The notes: generated by a model from the letters alone, not told the origin. A DNA stretch of 14,500 nucleotides from Erythrobacter sp. CCH5-A1 (GCF_001557115.1 NZ_LSKQ01000205.1:1-14500), one strand, 5' to 3'; counted from the first letter of the stretch, positions 7,232-14,500 are shown. Numbers and translations: made by a program.

Positions 7232-7473
7232 TCTCCGCTTTCCTCGCGGCGCTTGGCGAGGAAAGCGTCGACCGACGCATCCGGGTTTCCTTCGGTGTAT
7301 TGCTTCGCCAAGGCCTGCGCGCGCGCAACAGCCTGAGCGGCCGTTCGCAGCACCAGACCATCAGGCGTCTCATCCAGATAAACCGCACCGCCACCGACCA
7401 GCCCGAGCCGCTTACGGATGTCAGCGGGCAGGCTCATCCGCCCATTGGGCGTGATGTTGACTTGAACTGTCAT
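7228..7473 (-). CDS. vapB: VapB-type antitoxin, SpoVT/AbrB-like DNA-binding domain
   Basis: An 81-residue antitoxin. Residues 1-45 form the swapped-hairpin AbrB fold (VQVNITPNGRMSLPADIRKRLGLVGGGAVYLDETPDGLVLRT). The acidic/basic helical tail (residues ~46-81) should wrap and inhibit the PIN toxin. The ATG at 7473 is preceded by GGAG about 5 nt away. The frame extends a further 54 codons upstream, but that part has no AbrB similarity and starts before the ribosome site, so it is not included. VapB proteins normally autorepress the operon with VapC bound; I do not see a clear palindromic operator. Confidence 0.88.
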   Translation of the reverse strand: MTVQVNITPNGRMSLPADIRKRLGLVGGGAVYLDETPDGLVLRTAAQAVARAQALAKQYTEGNPDASVDAFLAKRREESGE

Positions 7474-7980
7474 TCGCGCTCCGATTCCTATGATCTTAGC
7501 TGAGAAAGGGGCTCTAACCATACTGCTCCCGAATTTCAACAAATTCCAAACTGAGGTACGGCTTGTCACAGGTGACACATCAAATCTCATGCGGTCGAAA
7601 CATCTATTAGCGCCTCGCTGACTGGCAGCTGTCAACGAGCGTGCCCATCACACCCGCGAGGGCACCTAGCCGCCACCTGTCCAAAAGGGATCCCTCACCG
7701 GACACATTTTTAGGCCAACAGCGCGTCCATTCTGCGGAGGGCGAAGGCTGTCCGGCATGGTGCTTCAAGCGCGCTCAATCACCGACCAAGATTGGCTTGG
7801 TTTGGGACAAAGCCGTCATTCCCGCGCGACACGTAGAATGACTTGTTTTGCCAGAAGCTGCCGAAAGGATAAGTCCTAACAAGGCGTCGGCGGGGCGCCC
7901 TCATCTCAGCCATATGAATAGTCACGTGCGCTTCTCGATAGCGGTCAAACTCGTTAACACGCCATCAACAAATTGAGCGA
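7474..7980. other. Intergenic region, no convincing gene
   Basis: 507 bp between vapB and the esterase gene. It holds the vapB leader, a palindrome AGGGATCCCT (7686-7695), and one copy of the 18-nt repeat shared with 13392-13409. A 66-codon open frame at 7641-7841 (+) has no recognisable domain, no good ribosome site and unremarkable composition, so it is not called. No tRNA, clear terminator with a T-run, or array was seen. It may be eroded mobile DNA. Confidence 0.5.
7688..7705 (+). repeat. 18-nt repeat, copy 1
   Basis: GGATCCCTCACCGGACAC. It matches 13392-13409 at 17 of 18 positions in the same orientation. Just beyond it both copies continue with a T-rich stretch and AGGC. It is possibly the eroded end of a mobile element. 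Confidence 0.6.
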
Positions 7981-8979
7981 TCAGGGATTCAGGGTATCTG
8001 AAATCGCAGCCGCCAGTTCCCGTCGCATGGCCTGAGCGCAATCAAGTATGCCGAATGACAGGAAGGCGTGGATCGTAGTTTCAGCGCAGATATAGCGGCT
8101 TGAAATGCCCGCTTCGGTCAGTCGCGAGTGGTAGGCAAAGGCCTCATCGCGCAGCGGGTCGTGCCCTGCGGTTATGGTCAGCGCCGGGGCGAGGCCATCA
8201 GGAATGTCGCCGAACACGGGCGAAATGCGCGAGTCTTCGGGCGCGGCTCCCGTTCCGTCGATGTAGTTGTCGCGGGCAAAGTCGATGCCGGCATTCCCCA
8301 GAAAGAAGTCGCCGCCGCCATAGTCGCGGCGCGATCGGTAATGGTCATGCTCGGCGTTGACGTCCGTCATGGGGTAGATCAGGAAATGACCGCGGAGCTT
8401 GCACTGTCCGGTGCGCGCGGCCTCTCTGGCAACCACGGCGGCAAGGTTGCCGCCCGCACTATCGCCCATGACCGCAATCCGGGCGGGATCGCAGCCGATC
8501 TGGTCGCCTGACTCAGAGAGGAACGCGGCAGCGGCGAGCGCATCGCTGAGCCCGGCGGGAAAGGGGTGTTCCGGCGCCAGTCGATAATCAAGACTTAGCA
8601 CCGCCGCCCCGCTCAGCTCCGCGAGCGATGCCGCCAGCCCATCATAGGCCGCGATCCCGCCAAGCATCCAGCCGCCACCATGCAAGAACAGGACGACACC
8701 AGGGTCGCCGCCATCCTTGCGCGCAGGGCGGTAGAGCCGAGCCGGGCGCGGCCCGTCGCCGCCAGGTATCTCCAGATCGACCACCCGTTCGGGCCGCAGA
8801 TCGCGATCAGACCCCCGAAACGCGGCGAATACCGCATCGGCAAAGGCGCGCGAAGCAGGCACACCGCCTTCGGCAACCCGCTCCTCCCACGCCGCCTTCA
8901 TCGCTTCATAGGCCCGCAGCACCGCTCGGCTTTGGGGGTCGAGCCTGTCCCTCTGCGCCGCCGCAACCTCGCTCGACAT
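7981..8979 (-). CDS. Alpha/beta-hydrolase esterase, hormone-sensitive-lipase (family IV) type
   Basis: A 332-residue cytoplasmic esterase/lipase with no signal peptide. Family IV landmarks are complete: oxyanion motif HGGGW (100-104), DYRLAPEHPFPA (131-142), nucleophile elbow GDSAGG with Ser174, acid Asp274 in GHDPLRDE, and His304 in TIHAF. It should hydrolyse short- to medium-chain esters. The N-terminal ~80 residues form the cap typical of this group. The start lies 2 nt after the stop codon of the TonB-dependent receptor, so the two are almost certainly co-transcribed. The natural job is likely to be cleaving an ester in, or derived from, the compound the receptor imports. The substrate is unknown. 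Confidence 0.93.
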   Translation of the reverse strand: MSSEVAAAQRDRLDPQSRAVLRAYEAMKAAWEERVAEGGVPASRAFADAVFAAFRGSDRDLRPERVVDLEIPGGDGPRPARLYRPARKDGGDPGVVLFLHGGGWMLGGIAAYDGLAASLAELSGAAVLSLDYRLAPEHPFPAGLSDALAAAAFLSESGDQIGCDPARIAVMGDSAGGNLAAVVAREAARTGQCKLRGHFLIYPMTDVNAEHDHYRSRRDYGGGDFFLGNAGIDFARDNYIDGTGAAPEDSRISPVFGDIPDGLAPALTITAGHDPLRDEAFAYHSRLTEAGISSRYICAETTIHAFLSFGILDCAQAMRRELAAAISDTLNP

Positions 8980-8981
8980 CG

Positions 8982-11270
8982 TCAGAACCGGACGATCAGG
9001 CGCAGATCATAGGTGCGCGGGGCGCTGAAGAAGCCGACTTGCACCCCCGGAAAGTCCTGAAGATTGAACCCCTGCACACGCACCGCGCGGTCGGTCAGGT
9101 TCTCGACCCCAGCGCGCAGCTGCCAGCTTTGATCGGGGCTCCCCAGCGCGACGAAGGCGTTGATGCGTTCGTAGCCCTCCTGCCGCAGCAGCGGCGAATC
9201 GGTGATCTCGGTCGCCACGGTCGAGCGGTAGGAGCCGTCGAGGTGGAAGGTGGCGGCCAGATTGTCGCTTAGCGGCACGCTATAGGTCGCGCCAAGGCTG
9301 GCGTTGAAATCGGGCGCGTTCACCACCCGCCGGTCGCTGACATCGGTCACGACCCCGCCTACCAGAATGTCGAAGCTGTCATACTGCGCATCGAGCAGGC
9401 CGAGCGATCCGGTGATCGTCAGCCCCTCGACCGGCTGGGCCAGCAGTTCCAGCTCCGCGCCCCAGGCGCTGGCGGAGGCGGCATTGGTGAAAAGGCTGAC
9501 AAACACGCCCGTGACCGGGTCCGATCCGAAGGATGTGACCTGCACATCGGTGTAGTCATTGTAGAACACCGAGCCATTGAGCGTCAGCCGCCCGTCGAGC
9601 CAACTGGTCTTGGCCCCGCCTTCGTAGGACCAGACGAATTCCGGGCGGAATGGCTGGAAGGCGAAATCGGTCGAAGCCCGGCCATCGAACCCGCCGCTCT
9701 TGAACCCGCGCGAGGCCGAGACATAAAGCAGCACGTCCTCGCTCGCCTTGTAGGACAGCGATCCGCGCGGTGTGAAGGCATCGAAGCTCGCCTTGCCGCT
9801 GATCGGCGTCCCGGCCACGCCCACCCCTTGCAGAAACGGCGGCGTGTCCTCGATCACTGAGACCGCCGGATCGAAGAAGTTTTCGAACAACCGGGCCGAA
9901 CTGCGATCCTCGGTGGTGTAGCGCAGTCCGGCGGACAGGCTCAATCGGTCGGTCAGCTGATAGGTCGCGTCCCCGAAGATGGCGTAGCTGTTGGTCTCCT
10001 GCCGGGTTTCCGCAAGGCTCGACGAGGCAAAGCCGAACAGCGTTACGGGAAAACCGAAAATCGTCGCTGCGGCATTATCGACGCCCGAGAACGTCGTGTC
10101 GTCGTCGTAGAAATAATACAGGCCGCCGGTGAAGGTCAGCTTGCCCGGATCATCATAGGTGAGGCGCAATTCCTGACTGAACTGGCGCTGGTCCTGCAGC
10201 AGCAGAATGTCGAGCACCGGCAGGCGCGATCCATCGGTGTCGAGATTGAGGTCGAATTCGAATTCCCGGTACGACGTGATCGATTCCAGCGTCACCCTGT
10301 CGTTGACGAAAAAGCGCGAGGTGAGCGCGACCCCCCAGCCGCTCTGATCCGACAGGCCATTGGCGTTGGTGTCGACCTGATAATCGCTGGGGCTGGCCGG
10401 GAAAGTGACCAGCCCGCCTGGGGTCGCCCCGGTGATCGGCGTCTCGCGCACGGGGCTGCGCGAGGTGTCGGGCCGGTCGATCCGGCCATCGGCGCTGAGC
10501 AGGAATTCGACCTTGCTCGATGGTTCGAACAATAGCGACATCCGGCCCGAAAGCGTGTCGACATCGCCGTCATCCGCGCCGGTAAAGCTGTTCTGGTTGT
10601 ATCCGTCGCGCTTGGAATAGGCGAAGGCGATCTTGCCGCGCAGCGTGTCCCCCGCGATCGGGCCGCTCAACCGGCCCTTCACGATCAGGTTGTCGAAATT
10701 GCCATAGCCGACCTCGGCATAGCCGGTGGTGTCGCGGGTCGGGCGGGTCGAGACGAACTTGATCGCGCCGCCGATGGTGTTGCGGCCATAGAGCGTCCCC
10801 TGCGGCCCGCGCAGTACTTCGATCCGCTCCACATCGAAGACTTCAAGGAAGGCGGCCTGCGAGCGGGCTATGAAGACATCGTCGACATAGACCCCGACCC
10901 CGGGGTCCGCGAAGGCGAGCGAGTCGTTCTGCCCGACCCCGCGAATATAGATCACCGCATTCCCGGCATCGCCCTGATCGAGATAGAGGTTGGGCGTGGC
11001 GTATTGAATGCCCGAAAGCGTATCGGCCTGCAGATTGCTCAAGGCGTCGGCGTTGAAGGCGGAAATGGCGATCGGCACATCCTGCAAGGATTCCGCGCGG
11101 CGGCGCGCGGTCACGATGATCTCGCCCGGCAGCGGGGCGCTGTCTTCGGCCTGTGCGTCGGCAGGTGGAGCCTGTTCCTGCGCCTGAACCGCAGGAGCCA
11201 GCCATAGCGTGCCAGCACCGCAAGCCAGCCACGCAGCGCGCGACCGCCGCAAACGGTTTGAAACCTTCAT
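8982..11270 (-). CDS. TonB-dependent outer-membrane receptor
   Basis: A 762-residue active-transport barrel energised by TonB-ExbBD. A signal peptide covers the first ~30 residues (hydrophobic core AWLACGAGTLWLAPAVQA). The TonB box region is around GEIIVTARRR. The plug domain (about 60-165) includes VPIAISAFNADAL, IYIRGVGQNDS and VERIEVLRGPQGTLYGRN. The 22-strand barrel ends in RTYDLRLIVRF with a C-terminal Phe. It lacks an N-terminal secretin/STN signalling domain, so control by a FecI/FecR-type system is unlikely. The length and the plug style are common in sphingomonad receptors for catabolic substrates as well as siderophores; the ligand cannot be read. The ATG at 11270 has a GGAGAGGG ribosome site about 8 nt upstream. 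An AraC-family regulator lies 127 bp upstream and the esterase 2 nt downstream. Confidence 0.95.
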   Translation of the reverse strand: MKVSNRLRRSRAAWLACGAGTLWLAPAVQAQEQAPPADAQAEDSAPLPGEIIVTARRRAESLQDVPIAISAFNADALSNLQADTLSGIQYATPNLYLDQGDAGNAVIYIRGVGQNDSLAFADPGVGVYVDDVFIARSQAAFLEVFDVERIEVLRGPQGTLYGRNTIGGAIKFVSTRPTRDTTGYAEVGYGNFDNLIVKGRLSGPIAGDTLRGKIAFAYSKRDGYNQNSFTGADDGDVDTLSGRMSLLFEPSSKVEFLLSADGRIDRPDTSRSPVRETPITGATPGGLVTFPASPSDYQVDTNANGLSDQSGWGVALTSRFFVNDRVTLESITSYREFEFDLNLDTDGSRLPVLDILLLQDQRQFSQELRLTYDDPGKLTFTGGLYYFYDDDTTFSGVDNAAATIFGFPVTLFGFASSSLAETRQETNSYAIFGDATYQLTDRLSLSAGLRYTTEDRSSARLFENFFDPAVSVIEDTPPFLQGVGVAGTPISGKASFDAFTPRGSLSYKASEDVLLYVSASRGFKSGGFDGRASTDFAFQPFRPEFVWSYEGGAKTSWLDGRLTLNGSVFYNDYTDVQVTSFGSDPVTGVFVSLFTNAASASAWGAELELLAQPVEGLTITGSLGLLDAQYDSFDILVGGVVTDVSDRRVVNAPDFNASLGATYSVPLSDNLAATFHLDGSYRSTVATEITDSPLLRQEGYERINAFVALGSPDQSWQLRAGVENLTDRAVRVQGFNLQDFPGVQVGFFSAPRTYDLRLIVRF

Positions 11271-11397
11271 AGCCTAGCCCTCTCCTATGGCCGTTGGTCG
11301 ACCTGTTTTCAGCGGGGAAGGCTAGGTCGAATGCTGCCCATTCGTCGAGGACAGGCGGGTTCAAATCGATAGGACAATTTCGCTCACGAGCAGGTGG

Positions 11398-12411
11398 TCA
11401 CAGCGCAAGCGTCTGGGGTTCGCGCTTCTGCATCTGGCGATAGGTCGCGGGTGTGAGGCTGTGCCAGGATTTGAACGCGCGCGAAAAGCTGCGCGTGTCG
11501 CTGAAGCCCAGGGCATCGGCGACATCTGAGACTGGCCAGCCCTCAGCCAGCAAATGCACAGCGCGATCAGCCAGCACCTCCGACCGAAGGGTGCGGAAAT
11601 CGGAATTGTTTTGACGGAGACGGCGGCGCAAGGTCGCAACACTTAGGCCAAGCTTGCCGGACACGCTGGTCTGGCAGCAGTCGCCCTCGACCAAAATGCG
11701 GCGCACTTGCGACAGGAAGCCCGCCCCCGCCGCGGCTTGCGATCGGCCGCCTGCCGAAGCGATGATCCGCGCATAGACATCATGCGTGGTGAAGGGCGCC
11801 AGGTCCCGCCGGACCGGAAGCGATGCGGCGCGCGGCGAATATTCCAGAAGATAGGCATTGCTGCCCCGGCGAACCGGGACACGCCAATAGGCCAGCAATC
11901 CTTCTCCGCGGCCTGCATCGACAGTGGGCCGCCGTGTGTGCACCACCCGCAGCCACGGTGTGATGTCATCGGCCATCACCATCGACAGCATCGCATGCAC
12001 GCATATCGTCACCCCTTCCATAATCGCGATCCGCGACCGGTCTCCCGGATCGCAAGCAAAGGGGAAGGCAGCATCGTTAAGCCGGAAGACCAGCCGATCA
12101 GGGCGGCTTTCGACTCGGTTGTAGGTACCCCCGTGAAGCATATTATAGGCCCGGGCAACGCGCTGCATTACGTCTTCCAGATCGGTCGCACCGATCAGCG
12201 TCTCACTGACAAAGCTGGTCGAACCTGGTGCCAGCGGCCGCTGCGAAAGGCGGCAGGTTTCATCCTGCGTTTCGAGCGACAACTGCTGAAGCAGCAGGAA
12301 ATGGTCAACAATCGATAGGTCTGGGGCAATCGCCTTCGGTGGACCATCTCGCTGGGATCTAAGCGCACGCTGCGTTTTTACCTCAACCTGAGTCCATTCC
12401 CCTACCATCAT
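11398..12411 (-). CDS. AraC-family transcriptional regulator (arabinose-binding-domain/OruR-like)
   Basis: A 337-residue regulator if started at the ATG pair 12411/12408. The C-terminal ~100 residues hold two helix-turn-helix units: SVSGKLGLSVATLRRRLRQ, then VSDVADALGFSDTRSFSRAF followed by KSWHSLTPATYRQMQ. The long N-terminal part fits the ligand-binding domain of the ArgR/OruR-like AraC group. The frame is open further to TTG 12543 and ATG 12537. That extra ~44-residue segment is hydrophobic, atypical for the family, and would make the protein unusually long, so the shorter start is preferred, although no clear ribosome site precedes it. It precedes the receptor-esterase pair on the same strand by 127 bp and is the obvious candidate to control it in response to the imported compound. 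Confidence 0.85.
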   Translation of the reverse strand: MMVGEWTQVEVKTQRALRSQRDGPPKAIAPDLSIVDHFLLLQQLSLETQDETCRLSQRPLAPGSTSFVSETLIGATDLEDVMQRVARAYNMLHGGTYNRVESRPDRLVFRLNDAAFPFACDPGDRSRIAIMEGVTICVHAMLSMVMADDITPWLRVVHTRRPTVDAGRGEGLLAYWRVPVRRGSNAYLLEYSPRAASLPVRRDLAPFTTHDVYARIIASAGGRSQAAAGAGFLSQVRRILVEGDCCQTSVSGKLGLSVATLRRRLRQNNSDFRTLRSEVLADRAVHLLAEGWPVSDVADALGFSDTRSFSRAFKSWHSLTPATYRQMQKREPQTLAL

Positions 12412-12656
12412 AAGATGATGCTGCAGGATACATGTGACTGCAATGATTTTTAGCAAACTTGAAGCAAAGGTGATCACCCACGTAATCGGCGGTGCGAACG
12501 TCTGCTTTGCCCCGAGAGCCGACCGGAACCTTCTCATCGACAATCAGTCATGAGGACGCCCCGTGCGCGATTACGAAAGCGGCAAGTCGGCTTCTGGGGA
12601 GTCCAGACGTTCGTTTTGGCGGGCGTGAATGGCAAGGTCTGGGTCGACAGCGGAAC

Positions 12657-13046
12657 TTAGCGAAGCACTTCGACGACGATATCAAGCTCGAGTTTACCCC
12701 ATGCCCGATCGGTGGTCACTGCAACTGCATTGCACGACTTGGCTGCGCTAAGGCAGGCTCGATCCCCCAAAGACAATCCGTTGCTTCGCGTCGAGGCACG
12801 CAGTAGTCCGGCACGCACAGCCTGACTCTGATCGAACGCGAGTACATCGAAATTCAGCTCTGCAAGACTGGACGTAATGACCTCATCGGGCACGCCGCCT
12901 TCTTGTAGTTTGGCAACAACCTCCGACAGATTCACAGTGCTGATCTGGCTGGAAGCAAGCCGCTCTCGAACCTGATCGCCGCCGGCCTCGTCGAGCATCA
13001 TCGCGAGCACTGCGGAGGCATCGAGCATGTAACGTGTATCACTCAT
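12657..13046 (-). CDS. vapC: VapC-type PIN-domain ribonuclease toxin (second pair)
   Basis: A 129-residue PIN-domain toxin with the expected acidic active-site residues: Asp9 (MLDASAVLAMML), Glu42 (NLSEVV), Asp95 (GLSLGDRACL) and Asp113 (TTDRAW). It resembles the toxin at 6842-7231 in length, layout and the GLSLGDRxCL segment, so the two are paralogues of one PIN subgroup, but they are clearly diverged. The ATG at 13046 overlaps the end of the antitoxin gene by 8 nt. Downstream 112 bp separate it from the first codon of the extended AraC frame; a 36-codon open frame there is discussed among the rejected items. Confidence 0.9.
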   Translation of the reverse strand: MSDTRYMLDASAVLAMMLDEAGGDQVRERLASSQISTVNLSEVVAKLQEGGVPDEVITSSLAELNFDVLAFDQSQAVRAGLLRASTRSNGLSLGDRACLSAAKSCNAVAVTTDRAWGKLELDIVVEVLR

Positions 13047-13287
13047 TTTCTGCGGCAGCCCGGCGCTCGGCTATCAATTCGTCGGACAAGCTGCGACCTG
13101 GCTCGACATACTTGCGCAACTTTGCCTGTACCCGAGCCACAGCGTCCCGATAGGGCCGTACGTGGATTTCGCCATCGACCACTTCGAGCAGCACGGTGTC
13201 GCCATCGGACAGAGAGAGCGCACGCCGGATCTCGACCGGCAATTGCAACCTTCCCCCAGAAACAAGTTTTCCGCGTTGCACGTTCAT
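13039..13287 (-). CDS. vapB: VapB-type antitoxin, SpoVT/AbrB-like (second pair)
   Basis: An 82-residue antitoxin. The N-terminal AbrB fold is RGKLVSGGRLQLPVEIRRALSLSDGDTVLLEVVDGEIHVRP. It is followed by a helical tail (AVARVQAKLRKYVEPGRSLSDELIAERRAAAENE) that should bind the PIN toxin. The ATG at 13287 has a good AAAGGTG ribosome site about 5 nt upstream. An upstream TTG/ATG extension of 12 codons lies before that site and is rejected. It is divergent from the resolvase gene across a 233-bp region. Autoregulation is expected from family knowledge. Confidence 0.88.
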   Translation of the reverse strand: MNVQRGKLVSGGRLQLPVEIRRALSLSDGDTVLLEVVDGEIHVRPYRDAVARVQAKLRKYVEPGRSLSDELIAERRAAAENE

Positions 13288-13391
13288 AAGGCACCTTTCT
13301 GTACAGTCTGCTGACTCATACACTCACCGGGCTTCTGTATCAAGCATGGACTACATACATTCGTCGGAGGAAAGGCGCTTGCGAACGCAGC

Positions 13392-13409
13392 GGATCGCTC
13401 ACCGGACAC
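13392..13409 (+). repeat. 18-nt repeat, copy 2
   Basis: GGATCGCTCACCGGACAC. It matches 7688-7705 at 17 of 18 positions in the same orientation. It lies between the second vapB and the resolvase gene. Confidence 0.6.
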
Positions 13410-13425
13410 TTTGCAGGCGCCAGAG

Positions 13426-13494
13426 GTCAGACCCCCCTGCCCTCCGCAAATCCGGCTTGCCCGCGCTCTCATTAAGGTGGTACGCTTTATTTTC
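13426..13494. other. Possible eroded Tn3-family terminal sequences upstream of the resolvase
   Basis: GTCAGACCCC at 13426-13435 is the reverse complement of GGGGTCTGAC, the start of the Tn3 terminal inverted repeat as I recall it. GCTTTATTTTC at 13484-13494 equals an internal stretch of the Tn21/Tn501-type repeat. Neither is extended to a full 38-bp repeat, so these may be chance or eroded ends. The segment could alternatively contain the resolvase's own res site. Confidence 0.25.
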
Positions 13495-13520
13495 TCACAC
13501 AGGGGCCTCATCCGTTACAC

Positions 13521-14132
13521 ATGACCGACACTCTCATCGGATATGCCCGCTGCTCGACCGACAAGCAGGACCTCACTGCCCAGCGCCGCGCGCTCATCGA
13601 GCTTGGGGTGCCCGAGGACCGCATCTACACCGACCACGGACTGACCGGCCGCAACCGCGATCGTCCCGGCCTCGCCCAGGCTCTGGCTGCGGTCCGCGCG
13701 GGCGAGACATTGGTCGTACCCAAGCTGGATCGCCTCGCCCGATCGGTGCCCGACGCCCGCGCGATCGCCGATGAGCTGGAGAAGCGCGGCGTGAGCCTCG
13801 CACTGGGCAAGCAGGTCTACGACCCCAACGATCCAATAGGCCGGATGTTCTTCAACATCCTCGCCACCTTCGCCGAGTTCGAGAGCGACCTCATCCGCCT
13901 GCGCACCCGCGAGGGCATGAAGATCGCCCGGGACAAGGGCAAGCTCCGCGGCAAGCCGCCCAAGCTGTCCGACCTCCAGCAGCGCGAGCTCCTCAAGATG
14001 CACGCCACCGGGGAATACTCGATCAGTGACCTTGGGAAGCTGTTCAAGGTTTCTCGGCCGACTGTCTATCGGACGATCCGGCGCGGGGAGAGCGTGGCGA
14101 CCGTTGAGGGGCCCCAAAATGAAGCCGACTGA
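13521..14132 (+). CDS. Small serine recombinase (resolvase/invertase, TnpR-like)
   Basis: A 203-residue site-specific recombinase of the resolvase/invertase family. Such enzymes resolve transposon cointegrates or invert DNA segments at short res/dif-like sites. The catalytic domain (1-~140) has IGYARCSTDKQDLTAQRRAL with nucleophile Ser12 and Arg10, and PKLDRLARS with Arg71 and Arg74. The conserved MFFNILATFAEFESDLIRLR runs into the long E-helix. The DNA-binding helix-turn-helix is at ~165-187 (YSISDLGKLFKVSRPTVYRT). All key residues are present and the length is normal. No strong ribosome site precedes the ATG. There is no transposase gene (tnpA) in the window, so it is either a lone recombinase or part of a transposon that is cut or continues elsewhere. 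Confidence 0.94.
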   Translation: MTDTLIGYARCSTDKQDLTAQRRALIELGVPEDRIYTDHGLTGRNRDRPGLAQALAAVRAGETLVVPKLDRLARSVPDARAIADELEKRGVSLALGKQVYDPNDPIGRMFFNILATFAEFESDLIRLRTREGMKIARDKGKLRGKPPKLSDLQQRELLKMHATGEYSISDLGKLFKVSRPTVYRTIRRGESVATVEGPQNEAD

Positions 14133-14236
14133 ATGCAGATAATGCAGCCATATGCACTCGGCTGCGATAGATTAGCCTGCGCGTTCGTATGGGGATCGGT
14201 CCCGAGGTCGACACTGCTGCTGACAAAGGAAGCCTT

Positions 14237-14447
14237 ATGGAGAATTCGATTGCCTTCGAGATCGCTCAACGAGCACTCGATGGAAAGTCGAAGATACCCG
14301 TTTACCAGCGACGGAATGAAGAGATCATTCGAAGGGAACTCAGCCTCCTCTTTCAATTATCAGCAAGAGTTGGGCGTGATCTGTTCCCGTGTAAGTGCGA
14401 ACTTGAAATAGAATATCAGAGAGAATTTCAAGAGCCTGAGACGCGCC
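14237..14447 (+). pseudogene. Unrecognised small gene, truncated by an insertion element
   Basis: An open frame from ATG 14237, with ribosome site AAAGGA about 8 nt upstream, encodes MENSIAFEIAQRALDGKSKI ... CKCELEIEYQREFQEPETR. This is about 70 charged, mostly helical residues with no family I recognise. Composition is less GC-rich than the neighbours. At codon 71 the sequence runs into TGTCAACACC, the apparent tip of an IS21-like element. The frame then ends at 14464 after five foreign codons. The original protein was probably longer. It begins 104 bp after the resolvase stop, on the same strand. Confidence 0.5.
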
Positions 14448-14500
14448 TGTCAACACCGGGATAAAAACGGGCCAGGCACCGGTTTAAAAAGGGGCCAGTT
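14448..14500 (+). mobile_element. Left end of an IS21-family-like insertion sequence (partial)
   Basis: The sequence starts with TGTCAACACCGG and then shows two tandem near-copies of a 22-nt unit, at 14454-14475 and 14477-14498 (19/22 identical). Each contains TAAAAA followed by (C/G)GGGCCAG. A TGT tip followed by several internal direct repeats of this kind is how I recall IS21-family left ends, where they bind the IstA transposase. The element body (istA/istB) would lie to the right, outside the window. Confidence 0.6.

Noticed and set aside
12412..12543. Hydrophobic 44-residue N-terminal extension of the AraC-family regulator
   Set aside because: It starts at TTG or ATG without a clear ribosome site and would exceed the usual family length; kept only as an alternative start.
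12550..12660. 36-codon plus-strand frame (MRTPRARLRKRQVGFWGVQT...)
   Set aside because: No ribosome site, no known similarity and a 4-nt overlap with the end of vapC; it could be a remnant but cannot be supported.
13515..14117. 200-codon minus-strand open frame opposite the resolvase
   Set aside because: The plus strand has every catalytic motif of a serine recombinase; the antisense frame is a codon-bias shadow.
14144..14165. Hairpin GCAGCC/GGCTGC after the resolvase gene
   Set aside because: Six-bp stem with a 10-nt loop and no T-run, so not convincing as a terminator.
1..14500. CRISPR arrays, tRNA or rRNA genes, riboswitches
   Set aside because: No regularly spaced repeats, cloverleaf-like segments or conserved rRNA stretches were noticed on either strand by eye.

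Overview
The window reads as accessory DNA from a GC-rich alphaproteobacterium, most likely a sphingomonad or erythrobacter-type organism. Grounds for this are the overall codon use, the large TonB-dependent receptor beside an HSL-type esterase, the PIN/AbrB toxin-antitoxin pairs and the style of the serine resolvase. This taxonomic reading is an inference; no rRNA or other marker gene is present.

Layout. Positions 1-1186 are a heavy-metal segment: the 3' end of a P1B-type metal ATPase (+), a convergent DUF3703 gene (-), and a divergent MerR-family metal sensor (+). The space between the last two holds a textbook MerR operator inside a promoter with a 19-bp spacer that points at the DUF3703 gene. 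Positions 1187-1576 hold no intact gene, only a stop-ridden possible remnant. Positions 1577-5469 are a compact minus-strand arsenic operon read as arsR, LMW-phosphatase-type arsC, glutaredoxin-type arsC, acr3, arsH and a DUF2490 outer-membrane protein. Three of its junctions are 4-nt ATGA stop/start overlaps. A near-perfect palindrome upstream of arsR is the likely ArsR operator. Divergent from it (5669-6720) is an arsO-like flavin monooxygenase, split by a single frameshift near 5864.

Positions 6842-7473 hold a vapBC-type toxin-antitoxin pair, followed by about 500 bp without a convincing gene. Positions 7981-12411 (minus strand) hold an AraC-family regulator, a TonB-dependent receptor and an alpha/beta-hydrolase esterase. 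They look like an uptake-and-hydrolysis unit for an unknown ester-containing substrate. A second vapBC-type pair follows at 12657-13287. The right edge is mobile DNA: a serine resolvase (13521-14132), then a small unrecognised gene cut at about 14448 by what looks like the left end of an IS21-family insertion sequence running out of the window.

Together the left half handles metal(loid) stress: metal export, arsenate reduction, arsenite efflux, and organoarsenical or arsenite oxidation. The right half is a nutrient-acquisition module embedded among toxin-antitoxin and transposon-type genes. An 18-nt repeat (17/18 identical) recurs at 7688 and 13392 in the same orientation, flanking the block that carries the esterase, receptor, regulator and second vapBC, and may mark past mobile-element activity.
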